From Cohnella rhizosphaerae (GTDB lineage: Bacteria > Bacillota > Bacilli > Paenibacillales > Paenibacillaceae): a stretch of 64,000 nucleotides of DNA. A program made the translations under genes and the position numbers. The stretch lies in contig NZ_JAPDIA010000005.1 of NCBI RefSeq assembly GCF_029525575.1, forward strand, positions 43,380-107,379. Direction: 5' to 3'. The notes under the pieces were generated by a model. It made no database searches and was not told the origin of the DNA. It was given only the letters and a program-made list of their open reading frames with translations. This document shows positions 9,667 to 25,716 of this stretch, in pieces. How positions within the stretch are numbered: the stretch's first letter is position 1; each line of letters starts with the position of its first letter.

Positions 9667-10677
9667 TCAGGCACGCTTGAGCAGCAAGTAAATAAAATAC
9701 GGCGCGCCTATAAAAGAAACGACGATGCCGGCCGCGATCCCTTCCGGCCCCGCCACGTTCCGTCCGATCGTGTCTGCCAGCAGCAGAAGGAATCCGCCGA
9801 TGAGCACGGCTGCCGGGACGAAGCGCTGGAACCTGGGACCGACCAGAGACTTCGCGATATGCGGCGCCATCAAGCCAACGAATGCGATGCCGCCCGTGAC
9901 GGCGACCGCGGACGCCGCCAGCGCCACCGCGGCGAGCAGCAGCAGACCGCGGTCCCGGGAGATCCGGACGCCGGTGCCCATGGCGGTCGCGTCGTTCAGC
10001 GACAGCAGGTTCAGCGCATTGGATTTGTACATCGTGTACGGGAGGAGTACGAAGAGCCATGGCAGTTGGGCCCAAAGGAAGGTCCAATCGGTCCCCCACA
10101 CGTTGCCGGCCAGCCAGCGCGAGATGAAGTCGACTTTGTAAATATCGACCGCGGACGTAATGAACACCATGAGCCCGGCAAACGCGAGGGAAAATCCGAT
10201 GCCCGTAAGAACGAGACGCATGGGATGGAGCCCCGATTCGCGGCTGTAGGAAAAGGCGTAGAGCAATATCGCCGTCAGAAGCGCTCCGATAAAAGCCGAC
10301 ACGGGTATGACGTAGACAAAGGCGCCCGGCTCGGACGGAATAAGCAAAAAGCTGACCGCGACGCCAAGTCCCGCTCCCGAATTAATGCCCAGAATGCCGG
10401 GATCGGCCAGATCGTTGTTCGTCACGCCCTGCAGGATGGCGCCCGACAGGGCCAGCGACATGCCGGCCGCCAGGACGATGCATATGCGGGGCAGACGGAG
10501 ATCGAACAGGACGAACTTTTCCTTGAACGCTCCGTGTCCGAGCAGCGTCGGCAGGATTCGATCGTAGGATACGGAAGATGAGCCCAATCCCAAGCTTACG
10601 AAAACGGTCAACAGGATGAGCGCGGCGAGCGCCAAGAGCAAGGCGCGCTGCTTGCGAATCGAACGGGCGTCGGTCAT
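9667..10677 (-). CDS. Iron-siderophore ABC transporter permease (FecCD family)
   Basis: 336 residues with about ten predicted membrane helices. FecCD landmarks are visible: LRLPRICIVLAAGMSLALSG, NNDLADPGILGINSGAGL, GGIAFVGLMAPHIAKSLVG and the final LLADTIGRNV. It forms one half of the membrane channel for ferric-siderophore import. Its start overlaps the stop of the upstream permease by 4 bp. No ATPase gene follows; a shared FhuC/YusV-like ATPase elsewhere is presumably used. Confidence 0.92.
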   Translation of the reverse strand: MTDARSIRKQRALLLALAALILLTVFVSLGLGSSSVSYDRILPTLLGHGAFKEKFVLFDLRLPRICIVLAAGMSLALSGAILQGVTNNDLADPGILGINSGAGLGVAVSFLLIPSEPGAFVYVIPVSAFIGALLTAILLYAFSYSRESGLHPMRLVLTGIGFSLAFAGLMVFITSAVDIYKVDFISRWLAGNVWGTDWTFLWAQLPWLFVLLPYTMYKSNALNLLSLNDATAMGTGVRISRDRGLLLLAAVALAASAVAVTGGIAFVGLMAPHIAKSLVGPRFQRFVPAAVLIGGFLLLLADTIGRNVAGPEGIAAGIVVSFIGAPYFIYLLLKRA

Positions 10678-11678
10678 GGGACGGTCTTCACTCCTTTGCG
10701 CACGATAAACAGGAAGAACGGCAGCCCCATGATCGCGATAATCGAAGCCATCGGCGCCTCGTAAGGCGCGATCGCGTTGCGCGCGATCGTGTCCGCGGCG
10801 AGCATGAAGAGCGCGCCGACGACTGCCGACATCGGCACCACCTTGCGATAGTCCGTACCGATGAGGAATCGTACGATGTGCGGAATCATAAGGCCGACGA
10901 ACGCCATGTTGCCGACAAGCGCCACGGACGCGCCCGTCAATACGATGACCGCGGCGTACAGGATCAGCTTGATCTGTCCGGTGCGAAGTCCGAGGCCGAC
11001 GGCGGCTTCTTCATTGGCGCTGAGCAGGGTGAGCGCCTTGCCCAGAACGATGGCCGCGACGACTCCCGCAGCGATGAACGGCGTGATCGTGGCGATCTGT
11101 TGCCAGTTCGTGCCGATGAGACCGCCCGCCGTCCACATCGATACGCTTTTGGATATTTTAAAGGCAAGACCGATGCCCTCCGCTACGGCATACAAAAACA
11201 TGGACACGGCCGAACCGGCGAGCACCATCCGGATCGGAGACATGCCTCCTCTACGCGAGACGCCGATGCCCAGCACCAGGCAAGCGCCGATCCCCGCGCC
11301 GACGAAGCAGGCGACCATCGTGCCGAAGTAGCCGACGGCTGGCATGAGGGCCATCGTGAACGCCAGCGCCGCATTGGCGCCCGAGGACAAGCCGATCAGA
11401 CCGGGATCCGCCAGCGGATTGCGCGTCAAGCCTTGCATGATTGCGCCGGCTACGCCAAGCGCCGCCCCGACGATCATAGCTGCCGTCTCGCGCGGAAGAC
11501 GCAGCTCGCGAAGCGCGGTGAACTGTTCGCCCTCGATACGGGTGGTCAATGCGAGCCATACGTCGCGGACGGACGTCTCTTTGGCGCCGAACACCATCGA
11601 GACCGCGAACATGCAGGCCAGCGCGATGAATCCGGCGACGATGGCCAACGCAAAATTCATTTTCTTATTCGAGTTCAT
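10674..11678 (-). CDS. Iron-siderophore ABC transporter permease (FecCD family)
   Basis: 334 residues, ten predicted helices, paralogous to the following gene. Typical motifs: LRLPRETAAMIVGAALGVAG, NPLADPGLIGLSSGANAAL, GNMAFVGLMIPHIVRFLIG. It pairs with the downstream permease, with which it overlaps by 4 bp. It starts 80 bp after the stop of the binding-protein gene, in the same orientation, so the three form one iron-uptake operon led by the Fur-box promoter. Confidence 0.92.
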   Translation of the reverse strand: MNSNKKMNFALAIVAGFIALACMFAVSMVFGAKETSVRDVWLALTTRIEGEQFTALRELRLPRETAAMIVGAALGVAGAIMQGLTRNPLADPGLIGLSSGANAALAFTMALMPAVGYFGTMVACFVGAGIGACLVLGIGVSRRGGMSPIRMVLAGSAVSMFLYAVAEGIGLAFKISKSVSMWTAGGLIGTNWQQIATITPFIAAGVVAAIVLGKALTLLSANEEAAVGLGLRTGQIKLILYAAVIVLTGASVALVGNMAFVGLMIPHIVRFLIGTDYRKVVPMSAVVGALFMLAADTIARNAIAPYEAPMASIIAIMGLPFFLFIVRKGVKTVP

Positions 11679-11758
11679 CAGCCGCTCCGCTTTCTATATA
11701 AATATGGGAAAGGGGAACTTCGCGCGTTCGCGAAATTCCCGGTGCATTCGAAGAATCG

Positions 11759-12797
11759 TCAGTTGCCGAGGAACTTTTCCTTAAAGAACGCAAGCTGCCA
11801 TTCCAGCGTCATGGCGTCGTTAAAGTAGAACGTCCGCGCATCGACTTCGTATACGCGATTGTTTTTTTACAGCCGGTATATTTTTGTACGTAGCGGTCTG
11901 TTGGAAGGAAGCGTCGGCTCCCGGTTCCTTGCTCAGAACGATGTAGTCGCCCGCGTAATCGGGCAGCACCTCCGCCGAGAGGGTGAAGTAGCCGTCTTTC
12001 GCGGTCGCTTCCTTGACCTTGGGCTGCATGTTCAGGCCCATCAGCTGGAACAAAACCTCGGTTCCGCGTCCCCAGGCATCGCCGAACGTGTACACCTCTT
12101 TGTCGTACGCCTCGAAGACCGAGACGGTGGCGTCCGCTCCGATCTTGGCCTTGATTTGCTCGCCTGCTTCCGTCGCCCGTTTTTTAAAATCGTCGATCCA
12201 TGCCTGCGCTTCCTTTTCCTTGTTCAACGCCTTGCCGATCTCCAGATACTGCGTCAGATAGTCGACTTTGTTGTACGTATAGGTGACGAGCGGCGCGATC
12301 TGCTTCAGCTTATCCTGATTTTTGCTGTCGGAAGATCCGATGATAAGGTCGGGCGACAGCTCGATGATTTTTTCTACGTCTTCGTCGGACACCTCGGTCA
12401 CGCCTTGAAGCTTCTCTGCGAAGCGAGGGTTGTTCAGCGACCACGAGTCGACGCCCACCAGCGGAACGCCGAGCTGGAGCACATCGCCCGTATAGCCGGA
12501 CAGGACGACGACGCGCTGCGGATTGGCCGGCACTTCGATCGGACCCGCTTCGGACGCGTAGGTGATCGTGCCGGTCTGCGCCGCGACAGACGGGCTTGCG
12601 GAGGGATTCGCGGATCCGGTCGCCGAAGCGCTTGCCGTGGCTGCGGCGGAACTTTTCGAGTCTGGCGAAGCATTATTTCCGTTCTTGTTGTTGCCGCATG
12701 CGGCCAGCGCAAAAACGACGACCATCAGGCATGCAACCATCAGCATGCGTTTGCCGATTTTACGGCCGCTCAAATACGAACTTGCCTGTCCAATCAT
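11759..12797 (-). CDS. Iron-siderophore substrate-binding lipoprotein (C-terminal frameshift)
   Basis: The signal peptide ends in a lipobox (FALAAC), followed by a Ser/Ala/Pro-rich linker and a FecB/TroA-like helical-backbone binding fold (NPQRVVVLSGYTGDVLQLGV, ELSPDLIIGSSDS). It captures ferric siderophores outside the membrane. A T7 run at 11862-11868 shifts the frame near the end. With one T removed the protein continues VKNNRVYEVDARTFYFNDAM to a normal FecB-type end (FKEKFLGN), 345 residues. It is the first gene of the iron operon and lies behind two tandem Fur boxes. Confidence 0.9.
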
Positions 12798-12821
12798 TGC
12801 CTTAAACCCCCCAAATATGAA

Positions 12822-12852
12822 TGATAATCATTATCATTGATAATCCTTATCA
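12822..12852. promoter_or_regulatory. Tandem Fur boxes
   Basis: TGATAAT-C-ATTATCA at 12822-12836 is a perfect 7-1-7 Fur box. A second, TGATAAT-C-CTTATCA at 12838-12852, has one mismatch. They end 25 bp upstream of the lipoprotein start codon, so the iron operon should be repressed by Fur with iron. Confidence 0.92.
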
Positions 12853-12957
12853 TTACTTTAGGGGTTAACGCTTGTTTTGTCAATAAAATATCGGCGTTGA
12901 TTAGCGTGAAGCGCTCGTGAAGGAAGAGAAACGATATCGGATCGGCGGCAGCTCGGG

Positions 12958-13836
12958 TTACATCATCCTCCCCGATCCTAGCGTGACCGAATCGACGGAG
13001 GCTCCAGCTTCCAGCAGCTCCCGCAGCAGCGCATCGCTGCTCGCAGGCTCGGTCCAGTAGACGGCTTGCCCGCTCTCGGTTCGGCATCGCAGCACCCCCG
13101 GCCAGCTTGCGAACGTCTTCGCGTCCTCCGCTTTTCCCTTCGGCCACTCGCACACGATTCGGCGCCAGCGTTTCCTTTCCTCCAAGTCGGCCGGCACCGC
13201 GACCGATTGAATCCGCCCTTCCGATATCGCCATGATCCGCGTCGCCCACTGGTTGACCAGCGCGTGCTCGTGGCTCGCTACGACGATGGCCGTTCCTTGC
13301 AGCCTCAGACCAAGCAGCATGGAAGCAAGCGCGCTTTGCGCTTCTTCATCCAGACCGCCGATCGGCTCGTCCAGCAACAGCAGCTCCGGATCGCCCAGCA
13401 GCGACTGCACGAGGTTTACTTTTTGCAGCATGCCCTTCGAGAAAAACCTCATTTGCTGTCCCGGCTTGTCGCGCAAGTCCACCAGTTGGAGCAGCTCCTC
13501 GATCTTCCTCTCCCTCGTCGCAGCCTCCAGCCCTCGAATCGAGCCCATATGGTTCAAATATTCGCGTGCCGTGAATTTGAGCTTCGGGAGATGATCGGGC
13601 GCATAGCCGATGATGAGTTTGCCGCCTTCGCCGGATCCGCTCACTTCTCGTTTGCCGGAAGAGAGCGCGGAGAGGCCTGCCAGCAGCTTAAGCAGCGTCG
13701 TCTTGCCCGAGCCGTTGGGACCGGTGACCGCCACCGTCTCTCCCCTGCTCAGTTCCAGCGAAACGCGGTTAAGCACCGTTTTCCCTTTTAAACTTTTGCT
13801 CGCCTGCACTAAACGGAGTATGACGTTCGGATTCAA
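12958..13836 (-). CDS. ABC transporter ATP-binding protein
   Basis: A single nucleotide-binding domain. Walker A is GPNGSGKTT, the signature region reads RFFSKGMLQKVNLVQ (a K in place of the usual second G), and Walker B is LLLLDEPIGGLDEE. The C-terminal ~90 residues resemble the regulatory tail of CcmA/EcsA-like exporter ATPases. No permease is adjacent, so its partner and substrate are unknown; I do not assign it to the iron importer because that family uses FhuC-like ATPases. The start is uncertain: a TTG at 13836 sits 7 bases after GGGAG, whereas the GTG at 13845 directly abuts that site. Confidence 0.8.
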   Translation of the reverse strand: MNPNVILRLVQASKSLKGKTVLNRVSLELSRGETVAVTGPNGSGKTTLLKLLAGLSALSSGKREVSGSGEGGKLIIGYAPDHLPKLKFTAREYLNHMGSIRGLEAATRERKIEELLQLVDLRDKPGQQMRFFSKGMLQKVNLVQSLLGDPELLLLDEPIGGLDEEAQSALASMLLGLRLQGTAIVVASHEHALVNQWATRIMAISEGRIQSVAVPADLEERKRWRRIVCEWPKGKAEDAKTFASWPGVLRCRTESGQAVYWTEPASSDALLRELLEAGASVDSVTLGSGRMM

Positions 13837-13845
13837 AGTCTTCAC

Positions 13846-14086
13846 TCCCGTTCTTTAACGGACCTTTCTATTTATAATATTAAAATTAAAGTCCGTTTCA
13901 CTATGCGTTTATTCACAATCCGGCTGGAATTATCCCGAACTTGTGGGCATTTCGAGGAAAGAGGGGAGCATCTTTATGCTTTTCTCGTTTATTCACAAGC
14001 GTTTCGGGTCTAAAGCGGCTATCCCCCCGTGGACAAGTGTCGGAGGATCCTCCTCTATTCACATGTGAACAACCGCGCGGCACGTT
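13846..14086. other. Intergenic stretch with repeated TTTATTCACAA motifs
   Basis: There is no convincing gene. CGTTTATTCACAA occurs twice, near 13907 and 13986, and a third related copy forms the palindrome TTCACATGTGAA near 14059. An inverted pair AACGGAC/GTCCGTT brackets an AT-rich promoter-like stretch around 13855-13895. A plus-strand reading frame here has no family signal. Confidence 0.4.
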
Positions 14087-14132
14087 AAAAAAACCCGTTC
14101 GCTCGCTTCTTGAAGAAGGAGGCGAACAGGTT
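14087..14132 (-). terminator. Rho-independent terminator
   Basis: On the minus strand ACCTGTTCGC pairs with GCGAACGGGT (one G-U), followed by seven T. It lies 44 bp after the stop codon of the small membrane protein gene. Confidence 0.75.
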
Positions 14133-14175
14133 GTTAGGAGATCGGAAAGCGGGACACCCTTTCCCTCATCCGCGT

Positions 14176-14488
14176 TTAGAATGCGTCCAGAAAAAAAACG
14201 ACGTAAATGGCAGCCAGCAGCCATATTACAGGGATGAACCCCCACCAGAGCGCGCCTTTGAACCTGCGCTTGTGGTAAAGCGCCCAGCTGACGACCATGC
14301 TGACCAGCAGCGCGACCGGATAAGCCCAGTAAAAAAACGACGACTGCGAACGGCCATGTGTCAATGACGGAGTCCGGAGAATCCAGAGCAATAAAAGAAG
14401 TTAAGGCAATGACGACCCAAGGAACGATGAGAAGGACAAAGATGAGCTGGCTAATCAGCAATGCAGCGGCTGCTTTCGCATTTTTCAC
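14176..14488 (-). CDS. Small three-helix membrane protein (frameshifted), unknown function
   Basis: Two overlapping minus frames join into one protein if one base is removed from the A7 run at 14331-14337. The result is 103 residues from a GTG at 14488, ten bases after AGGAGG. It has three hydrophobic segments (ALLISQLIFVLLIVPWVVIA; VVVFYWAYPVALLVSMVVSW; FIPVIWLLAAIYVVFFL). No family is recognised with confidence. It sits alone between rpoC and an ABC ATPase gene, with its own terminator. Confidence 0.6.
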
Positions 14489-14655
14489 GGTCGTTCGGCC
14501 TCCTTGCCCTCCGGCTCTTTTCCGCAAGATGAATACATAGGCATAGCCGCCTACCCTTCACCCGATTTAGGGCGTTTTCTAGAGTTTACCCGTTTTTGAA
14601 GGGTTTCGTAAACAGTCGCCACGCCCCACCCTTTTTAAACGCTTACGTCCATGAA

Positions 14656-14690
14656 CAAAAAAACTGCCGGGCAGCTTGCCCGGCAGTTGG
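14656..14690 (-). terminator. Terminator of the rpoBC operon
   Basis: On the minus strand ACTGCCGGGC pairs perfectly with GCCCGGCAGT, followed by seven T. It lies just downstream of the rpoC stop. Confidence 0.92.
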
Positions 14691-14734
14691 CGATGCATGG
14701 CTTAAAACAAAGCTTTAGGCGATGCAGCGGCGCA

Positions 14735-18352
<3,618 letters not shown>

Positions 18353-18489
18353 GGAGCAAGCCCTCCTTCATCGTGGCTCGGATTACGTTGCGATGGACGA
18401 ACGGTCGTGACGATGTTCAGGTATCCGCGTCGGCGATGCGGCAGCCGGCCGCGCGCCAAGCGCGCGGTCCGGTCCGTCGCATGACGATC

Positions 18490-22032
<3,543 letters not shown>

Positions 22033-22281
22033 CTTATCCTCACCCCTTCAGTCTACTGTGAAGCATATGGTAGCGGAGCGAGATCCTCTCTCCAGCACTA
22101 GCAGAGGCAGCCGTCCCGCGGGGAACCCTACGGTATGATAAAACGCGGAAATTGGGTAAAATAACAGCGGGAGGACGCAAGAAGCGCAATGTGCGCGCAA
22201 AATCACAGCGGCAAACAAATAAAAGCCCCTATGCCCCATGCGGAGGCACAATGGCACTCGTATCCAGCCCATTCACCCAAT

Positions 22282-22306
22282 ATACGCCAAACGGCGTATT
22301 TTTATT
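22282..22306 (+). other. Terminator-like hairpin, plus-strand sense, inside the rpoB leader
   Basis: ATACGCC-AAAC-GGCGTAT is a perfect 7-bp stem with a 4-nt loop, followed by TTTTT on the plus strand only. On the rpoB sense strand the hairpin has no T-run. It could stop antisense transcription or act as a leader structure; no plus-strand gene ends here. Confidence 0.4.
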
Positions 22307-22379
22307 CCTCTGAATGGCGTTAATCGAATAACTTCCTCACATACAGACAACTAGCCCATCTTAAATCTGACATCTTTTA

Positions 22380-22408
22380 ATAGTACCACAAGCGCCCGGG
22401 GAGGTCAA
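22380..22408 (-). promoter_or_regulatory. Probable SigA promoter of rpoB
   Basis: On the minus strand TTGACC (22403-22408) and TACTAT (22380-22385) are separated by 17 bp. The predicted leader of about 340 nt up to rpoB at 22032 has no other gene. Confidence 0.65.
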
Positions 22409-22476
22409 ACGCGGATTTCAGACGCTGAAATTCTGAACGCCGTCGCCGCGACCGCGCCGCTTGCCTCTTAAAAACC

Positions 22477-23082
22477 TTAAGCCTTAACCGCTTTGTATAC
22501 GCGGTACCCTTTGTCTTTGCCGACTTCGCTCACATGATCCTCGCCGAAGCATGCTTCAAGCTTGGCCTTCGCGCTGGGCGCGCCCTGCTTGTTCTGAATG
22601 ACGATCCATAGCGCGCCGCCCGGATTCAAATGCGCGTGCGCTTCTTCGAGAATCCGATGCACGACAGCCTTGCCCGCCCGGATCGGCGGATTGGACAGAA
22701 TGACGTCGAACGCTCTGCCGCCCACCGCTTCGTACAGGTCGCTAACCTGAACGTCCACGTTGCCGATGCCGTTCAGCGCGGCGTTTTCCCGGCTCAGCGC
22801 GACGGCCCGTTCGTTCACGTCCAGCATCGTCACATGTCCTCGCGGCACCAGGCGGGCCGCCGTCAGTCCGATCGGGCCGTAGCCGCAGCCGACGTCCAGC
22901 ACGCGGTCCTGCTGTCCCAGCTCCATATGCGCGATCAGCACCCGGCTGCCGAAGTCCACCCCGTCCCGCGAGAACACGCCGGAGTCGGAGACGAACTGAA
23001 GCTTTTGCCCCCGCAGCACGGCCTCGATTTTTTTGCGGTCGCTGCGCGCGCTGGGCTGCTGCGTATAATAATGGTCAGCCAT
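22477..23082 (-). CDS. Class I SAM-dependent rRNA methyltransferase, RsmC-like (YbxB)
   Basis: About 201 residues. The SAM-binding motif I is VLDVGCGYGPIGL, and the adenine methyltransferase catalytic motif NPPIRAG is present. The family corresponds to B. subtilis YbxB, found at exactly this place between rplL and rpoB; it is thought to methylate guanine N2 in 16S rRNA, though the exact site is not proven for this group. The ATG at 23082 is preferred because an AGAGGGG site precedes it; an upstream start would add MSRGDEE. Confidence 0.88.
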   Translation of the reverse strand: MADHYYTQQPSARSDRKKIEAVLRGQKLQFVSDSGVFSRDGVDFGSRVLIAHMELGQQDRVLDVGCGYGPIGLTAARLVPRGHVTMLDVNERAVALSRENAALNGIGNVDVQVSDLYEAVGGRAFDVILSNPPIRAGKAVVHRILEEAHAHLNPGGALWIVIQNKQGAPSAKAKLEACFGEDHVSEVGKDKGYRVYKAVKA

Positions 23083-23112
23083 CTCCTCGTCCCCTCTGCT
23101 CAAACATGCACA

Positions 23113-23141
23113 AACCCCTCGAAGGCAAGCTTCAAGGGGTT
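23113..23141 (-). terminator. Terminator/attenuator after rplL
   Basis: AACCCCT and AGGGGTT form a stem with an extra internal pairing (AAG/CTT), followed by a short T stretch on the minus strand. It lies between the rplL stop and the methyltransferase start, and probably reduces read-through. Confidence 0.6.
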
Positions 23142-23164
23142 CGCGATTCGATTGTTAAGCTAAA

Positions 23165-23524
23165 TTACTTAACTTCGACCTTAGCGCCGGCTTCTTCGAG
23201 CTTAGCCTTAACAGCGTCAGCTTCGTCCTTAGCCACTTTTTCTTTAACAGCTTTAGGAGCGTTGTCGACAACGTCCTTCGCTTCCTTCAGGCCAAGACCC
23301 GTGATTTCGCGAACAACCTTGATAACGTTGATCTTGGAAGCGCCAGCTTCGAGCAGGATAACGTCGAATTCGGTTTGCTCTTCAACTTCTGCGACTGCAA
23401 CTGCGCCAGCGGCAACCGGTGCAGCGGCAGTTACGCCGAATTCTTCTTCGATTGCCTTGACCAGGTCGTTCAGTTCCAGGACGCTCATGCCTTTGATGGC
23501 TTCCAAGATGGACTCTTTGCTCAT
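23165..23524 (-). CDS. rplL: 50S ribosomal protein L7/L12
   Basis: 119 residues, highly acidic and alanine-rich. It has the N-terminal dimerisation helix ([20 protein letters not shown]), a flexible Ala/Val hinge, and the C-terminal domain with [20 protein letters not shown], which recruits translational GTPases. It follows rplJ by 74 bp; both are controlled by the upstream L10 leader. Confidence 0.98.
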   Translation of the reverse strand: MSKESILEAIKGMSVLELNDLVKAIEEEFGVTAAAPVAAGAVAVAEVEEQTEFDVILLEAGASKINVIKVVREITGLGLKEAKDVVDNAPKAVKEKVAKDEADAVKAKLEEAGAKVEVK

Positions 23525-23598
23525 GGTAGTACCTCCGTTAAATTAGATAATTTGTTGGTGTTTTGAATCCGCGCGCCCCCATATTGAAGGCGTACGAC

Positions 23599-24102
23599 TT
23601 ATGCGCTTGCTTCGTTCTTCTCGGCGACCGCCTTGACGGCGAGCGCGAAGTTGCGGATCGGCGCTTGCAGGACGCTGAGGAGCATGGAGAGCAAACCTTC
23701 GCGGGAAGGCAGGTCAGCCAGTGCCTTGACTTGAGCAGCATCGATAAAGCGACCTTCGATGACGCCGCCTTTCAGCTTGAGCGCATCGTTCTTCTTCGCG
23801 AAGTCGTTGAGGATCTTCGCTGCGGCAACGACGTCCGTAGCGCTGAACGCTACGGCGGTAGGACCCGTCAGGACGGCATCCAGGTCGCTCAGCTCGACGC
23901 TAGCCGCAGCGCGGCTGACGAGCGAGTTCTTCAACACTTGGAATTCGATGCCGGCTTCGCGCAGACGCTTGCGAAGTTCCGTGACTTGAGCGACGTTAAG
24001 GCCGCGGTAATCGGCAACGACCGTGCTCGCGCTGGACTTCAGCTTGGCGGCGATCGCTTCGACTTCCTGCTGCTTGGCTTCGATAATCTTTGCATTTGCC
24101 AT
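23599..24102 (-). CDS. rplJ: 50S ribosomal protein L10
   Basis: About 167 residues. ATG at 24102 follows AGGAGG at a normal distance; the protein starts [20 protein letters not shown]. It forms the base of the ribosomal stalk, binding L12 dimers by its C-terminal helix, and represses its own operon through the L10 leader upstream. Confidence 0.97.
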   Translation of the reverse strand: MANAKIIEAKQQEVEAIAAKLKSSASTVVADYRGLNVAQVTELRKRLREAGIEFQVLKNSLVSRAAASVELSDLDAVLTGPTAVAFSATDVVAAAKILNDFAKKNDALKLKGGVIEGRFIDAAQVKALADLPSREGLLSMLLSVLQAPIRNFALAVKAVAEKNEASA

Positions 24103-24171
24103 TTGGTACACCTCCTGGTCGTAGGACTTCACCGTATCGATCGTCTATAAGGCTATCGCCTTCACGAAGGC

Positions 24172-24325
24172 ATTAAAAATGCCCCCCGCAGACATCGCGG
24201 AGGCATGACGTTACATTAATCTTACGCATCCCTGAAAGGCAAGGACAGGTAACGAATGTATGCACACACCTCGGTAGGAAATTAAGCCTCTCGGCACCTA
24301 CGGTCTACGGTATCAATATTCAACT
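24172..24325 (-). ncRNA. L10 ribosomal leader (rplJL autoregulatory RNA) with terminator hairpin
   Basis: The minus-strand RNA contains the conserved L10-leader core (GTAGACCGTAGGTGC, then TTAATTTCCTACCGAGG) followed by a GC-rich hairpin around 24177-24205 and a T stretch. The position between promoter and rplJ, and the sequence, fit the known Firmicute leader to which L10(L12)4 binds. The hairpin has one unpaired C in a C6 run. Confidence 0.85.
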
Positions 24326-24330
24326 TGATT

Positions 24331-24360
24331 AAAGTAACACGTCCATACTCGGTCTGTCAA
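24331..24360 (-). promoter_or_regulatory. Promoter of the rplJL operon
   Basis: TTGACA (24355-24360), an 18-bp spacer and TACTTT (24331-24336) with an extended TG just upstream of the -10. It lies directly ahead of the L10 leader. Confidence 0.65.
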
Positions 24361-24377
24361 TCGCCAGAAGCTGGCGA

Positions 24378-25073
24378 TTAGAGACGGTATGCCGAAACGT
24401 TCAGACGCGCGCCCGGGCCCATCGTCGAGGAAATCGAGATGTTCTTCAGGTATACGCCCTTCGCAGCGGATGGCTTGGCGCGGTTCAGCGCGTCGACCAG
24501 TGCCTTCAGGTTGTCGGCGAGCTTCGCCGAATCGAAGGATACCTTGCCGATCGGAGCGTGAATCTGACCTGCCTTGTCCAGACGGTACTCGATCTTACCG
24601 GCCTTGATCTCTTGGACGGCCTTGGTCACGTCGTTCGTAACCGTGCCGGCCTTCGGGTTAGGCATGAGGCCCTTACCGCCGAGGATACGGCCGAGCTTGC
24701 CGACTTCGCTCATCATGTCCGGCGTCGCTACGCAGACGTCGAATTCGAACCAGCCCTGCTGGATCTTGTTGATGAGGTCCGTGTCGCCGACATAGTCAGC
24801 GCCAGCGGCTTCGGCTTCTTTGAGCTTGTCGCCCTTGGCGAATACAAGCACGCGCTGGGTCTTGCCCGTGCCGTGAGGCAGGACGACGACGCCGCGCACG
24901 TTCTGGTCTTGCTTTCTCGGATCGACGCCGAGACGGACGGCGACTTCGACGGACTCGTCGAACTTCGCCTTGGCCGCTTGCTTCACAAGCTCGATCGCTT
25001 CGGCGGCTTCATAAGTTGCGTCGCGGTCGATCAGCTTGGCGGCTTCTTGGTACTTCTTGCCGTGCTTAGCCAT
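24378..25073 (-). CDS. rplA: 50S ribosomal protein L1
   Basis: 231 residues, start [19 protein letters not shown]. Typical L1 signatures: [29 protein letters not shown]. It binds 23S rRNA at the L1 stalk near the E site. Second gene after nusG in the secE-nusG-rplKA cluster, 108 bp downstream of rplK. Confidence 0.98.
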   Translation of the reverse strand: MAKHGKKYQEAAKLIDRDATYEAAEAIELVKQAAKAKFDESVEVAVRLGVDPRKQDQNVRGVVVLPHGTGKTQRVLVFAKGDKLKEAEAAGADYVGDTDLINKIQQGWFEFDVCVATPDMMSEVGKLGRILGGKGLMPNPKAGTVTNDVTKAVQEIKAGKIEYRLDKAGQIHAPIGKVSFDSAKLADNLKALVDALNRAKPSAAKGVYLKNISISSTMGPGARLNVSAYRL

Positions 25074-25181
25074 GTAGTTCTCCTCCTTGTGTGGTAGTAA
25101 CGGAAGTCTCCTCCCACTTCGCCCTTCGTCCCAAGTACGGTCCGAAGCGCGATCGCGATCCCTATAACAGGTCCGCTGCGA

Positions 25182-25608
25182 TTAGTCTTCGATGACGACG
25201 CCCATGCTGCGCGCCGTGCCTTCGACCATACGCATAGCCGCTTCGACGGAAGCCGCGTTGAGATCCTGCATCTTCTGCTCGGCGATCTCGCGAACTTTCG
25301 CGCGCTTAACGGTAGCGACCTTCTTCTTGTTCGGCTCGCCGGATCCCTTCGGGATGCCAGCAGCGACGCGAAGCAATACGGCCGCAGGCGGCGTCTTCGT
25401 CTCGAACGTGAAGGAACGGTCTTCGAATACGGTGATGACGACCGGAATGATCAGGCCGGCTTGGTCAGCCGTACGCGCGTTGAATTCCTTACAGAAGGCC
25501 ATGATATTAACGCCTGCTTGACCCAGTGCGGGACCGATAGGCGGCGCAGGGTTAGCCTTGCCGGCCGGCACCTGCAGCTTGACCATTTTAATGACCTTTT
25601 TTTGCCAT
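25182..25608 (-). CDS. rplK: 50S ribosomal protein L11 (frameshift in its first codons)
   Basis: The body ([33 protein letters not shown]) is unmistakably L11, which binds the GTPase-associated centre of 23S rRNA. The only strong ribosome site, GGAGGT, precedes an ATG at 25608, but the T7 run at 25597-25603 (A7 in sense) puts that start out of frame. With six A the protein begins [20 protein letters not shown] and has 141 residues, the standard L11 length. Since L11 is near-universal and no other start has a ribosome site, the extra base is almost certainly a consensus error. Confidence 0.96.
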
Positions 25609-25716
25609 GTTGTTGCACCTCCAGCTCAAAATGCGGTATAACGGGATGCTTGGTCCCTCCCGCTCAAATCCAGAAACCTGCGAGCGGCGGCGCGAACGCC
25701 CCCATCCGCCAGACTC

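Noticed and set aside
13941..14237. 98-residue plus-strand frame in the gap right of the ABC ATPase
   Set aside because: Composition is not protein-like, it covers a terminator on the other strand, and no ribosome site precedes it.
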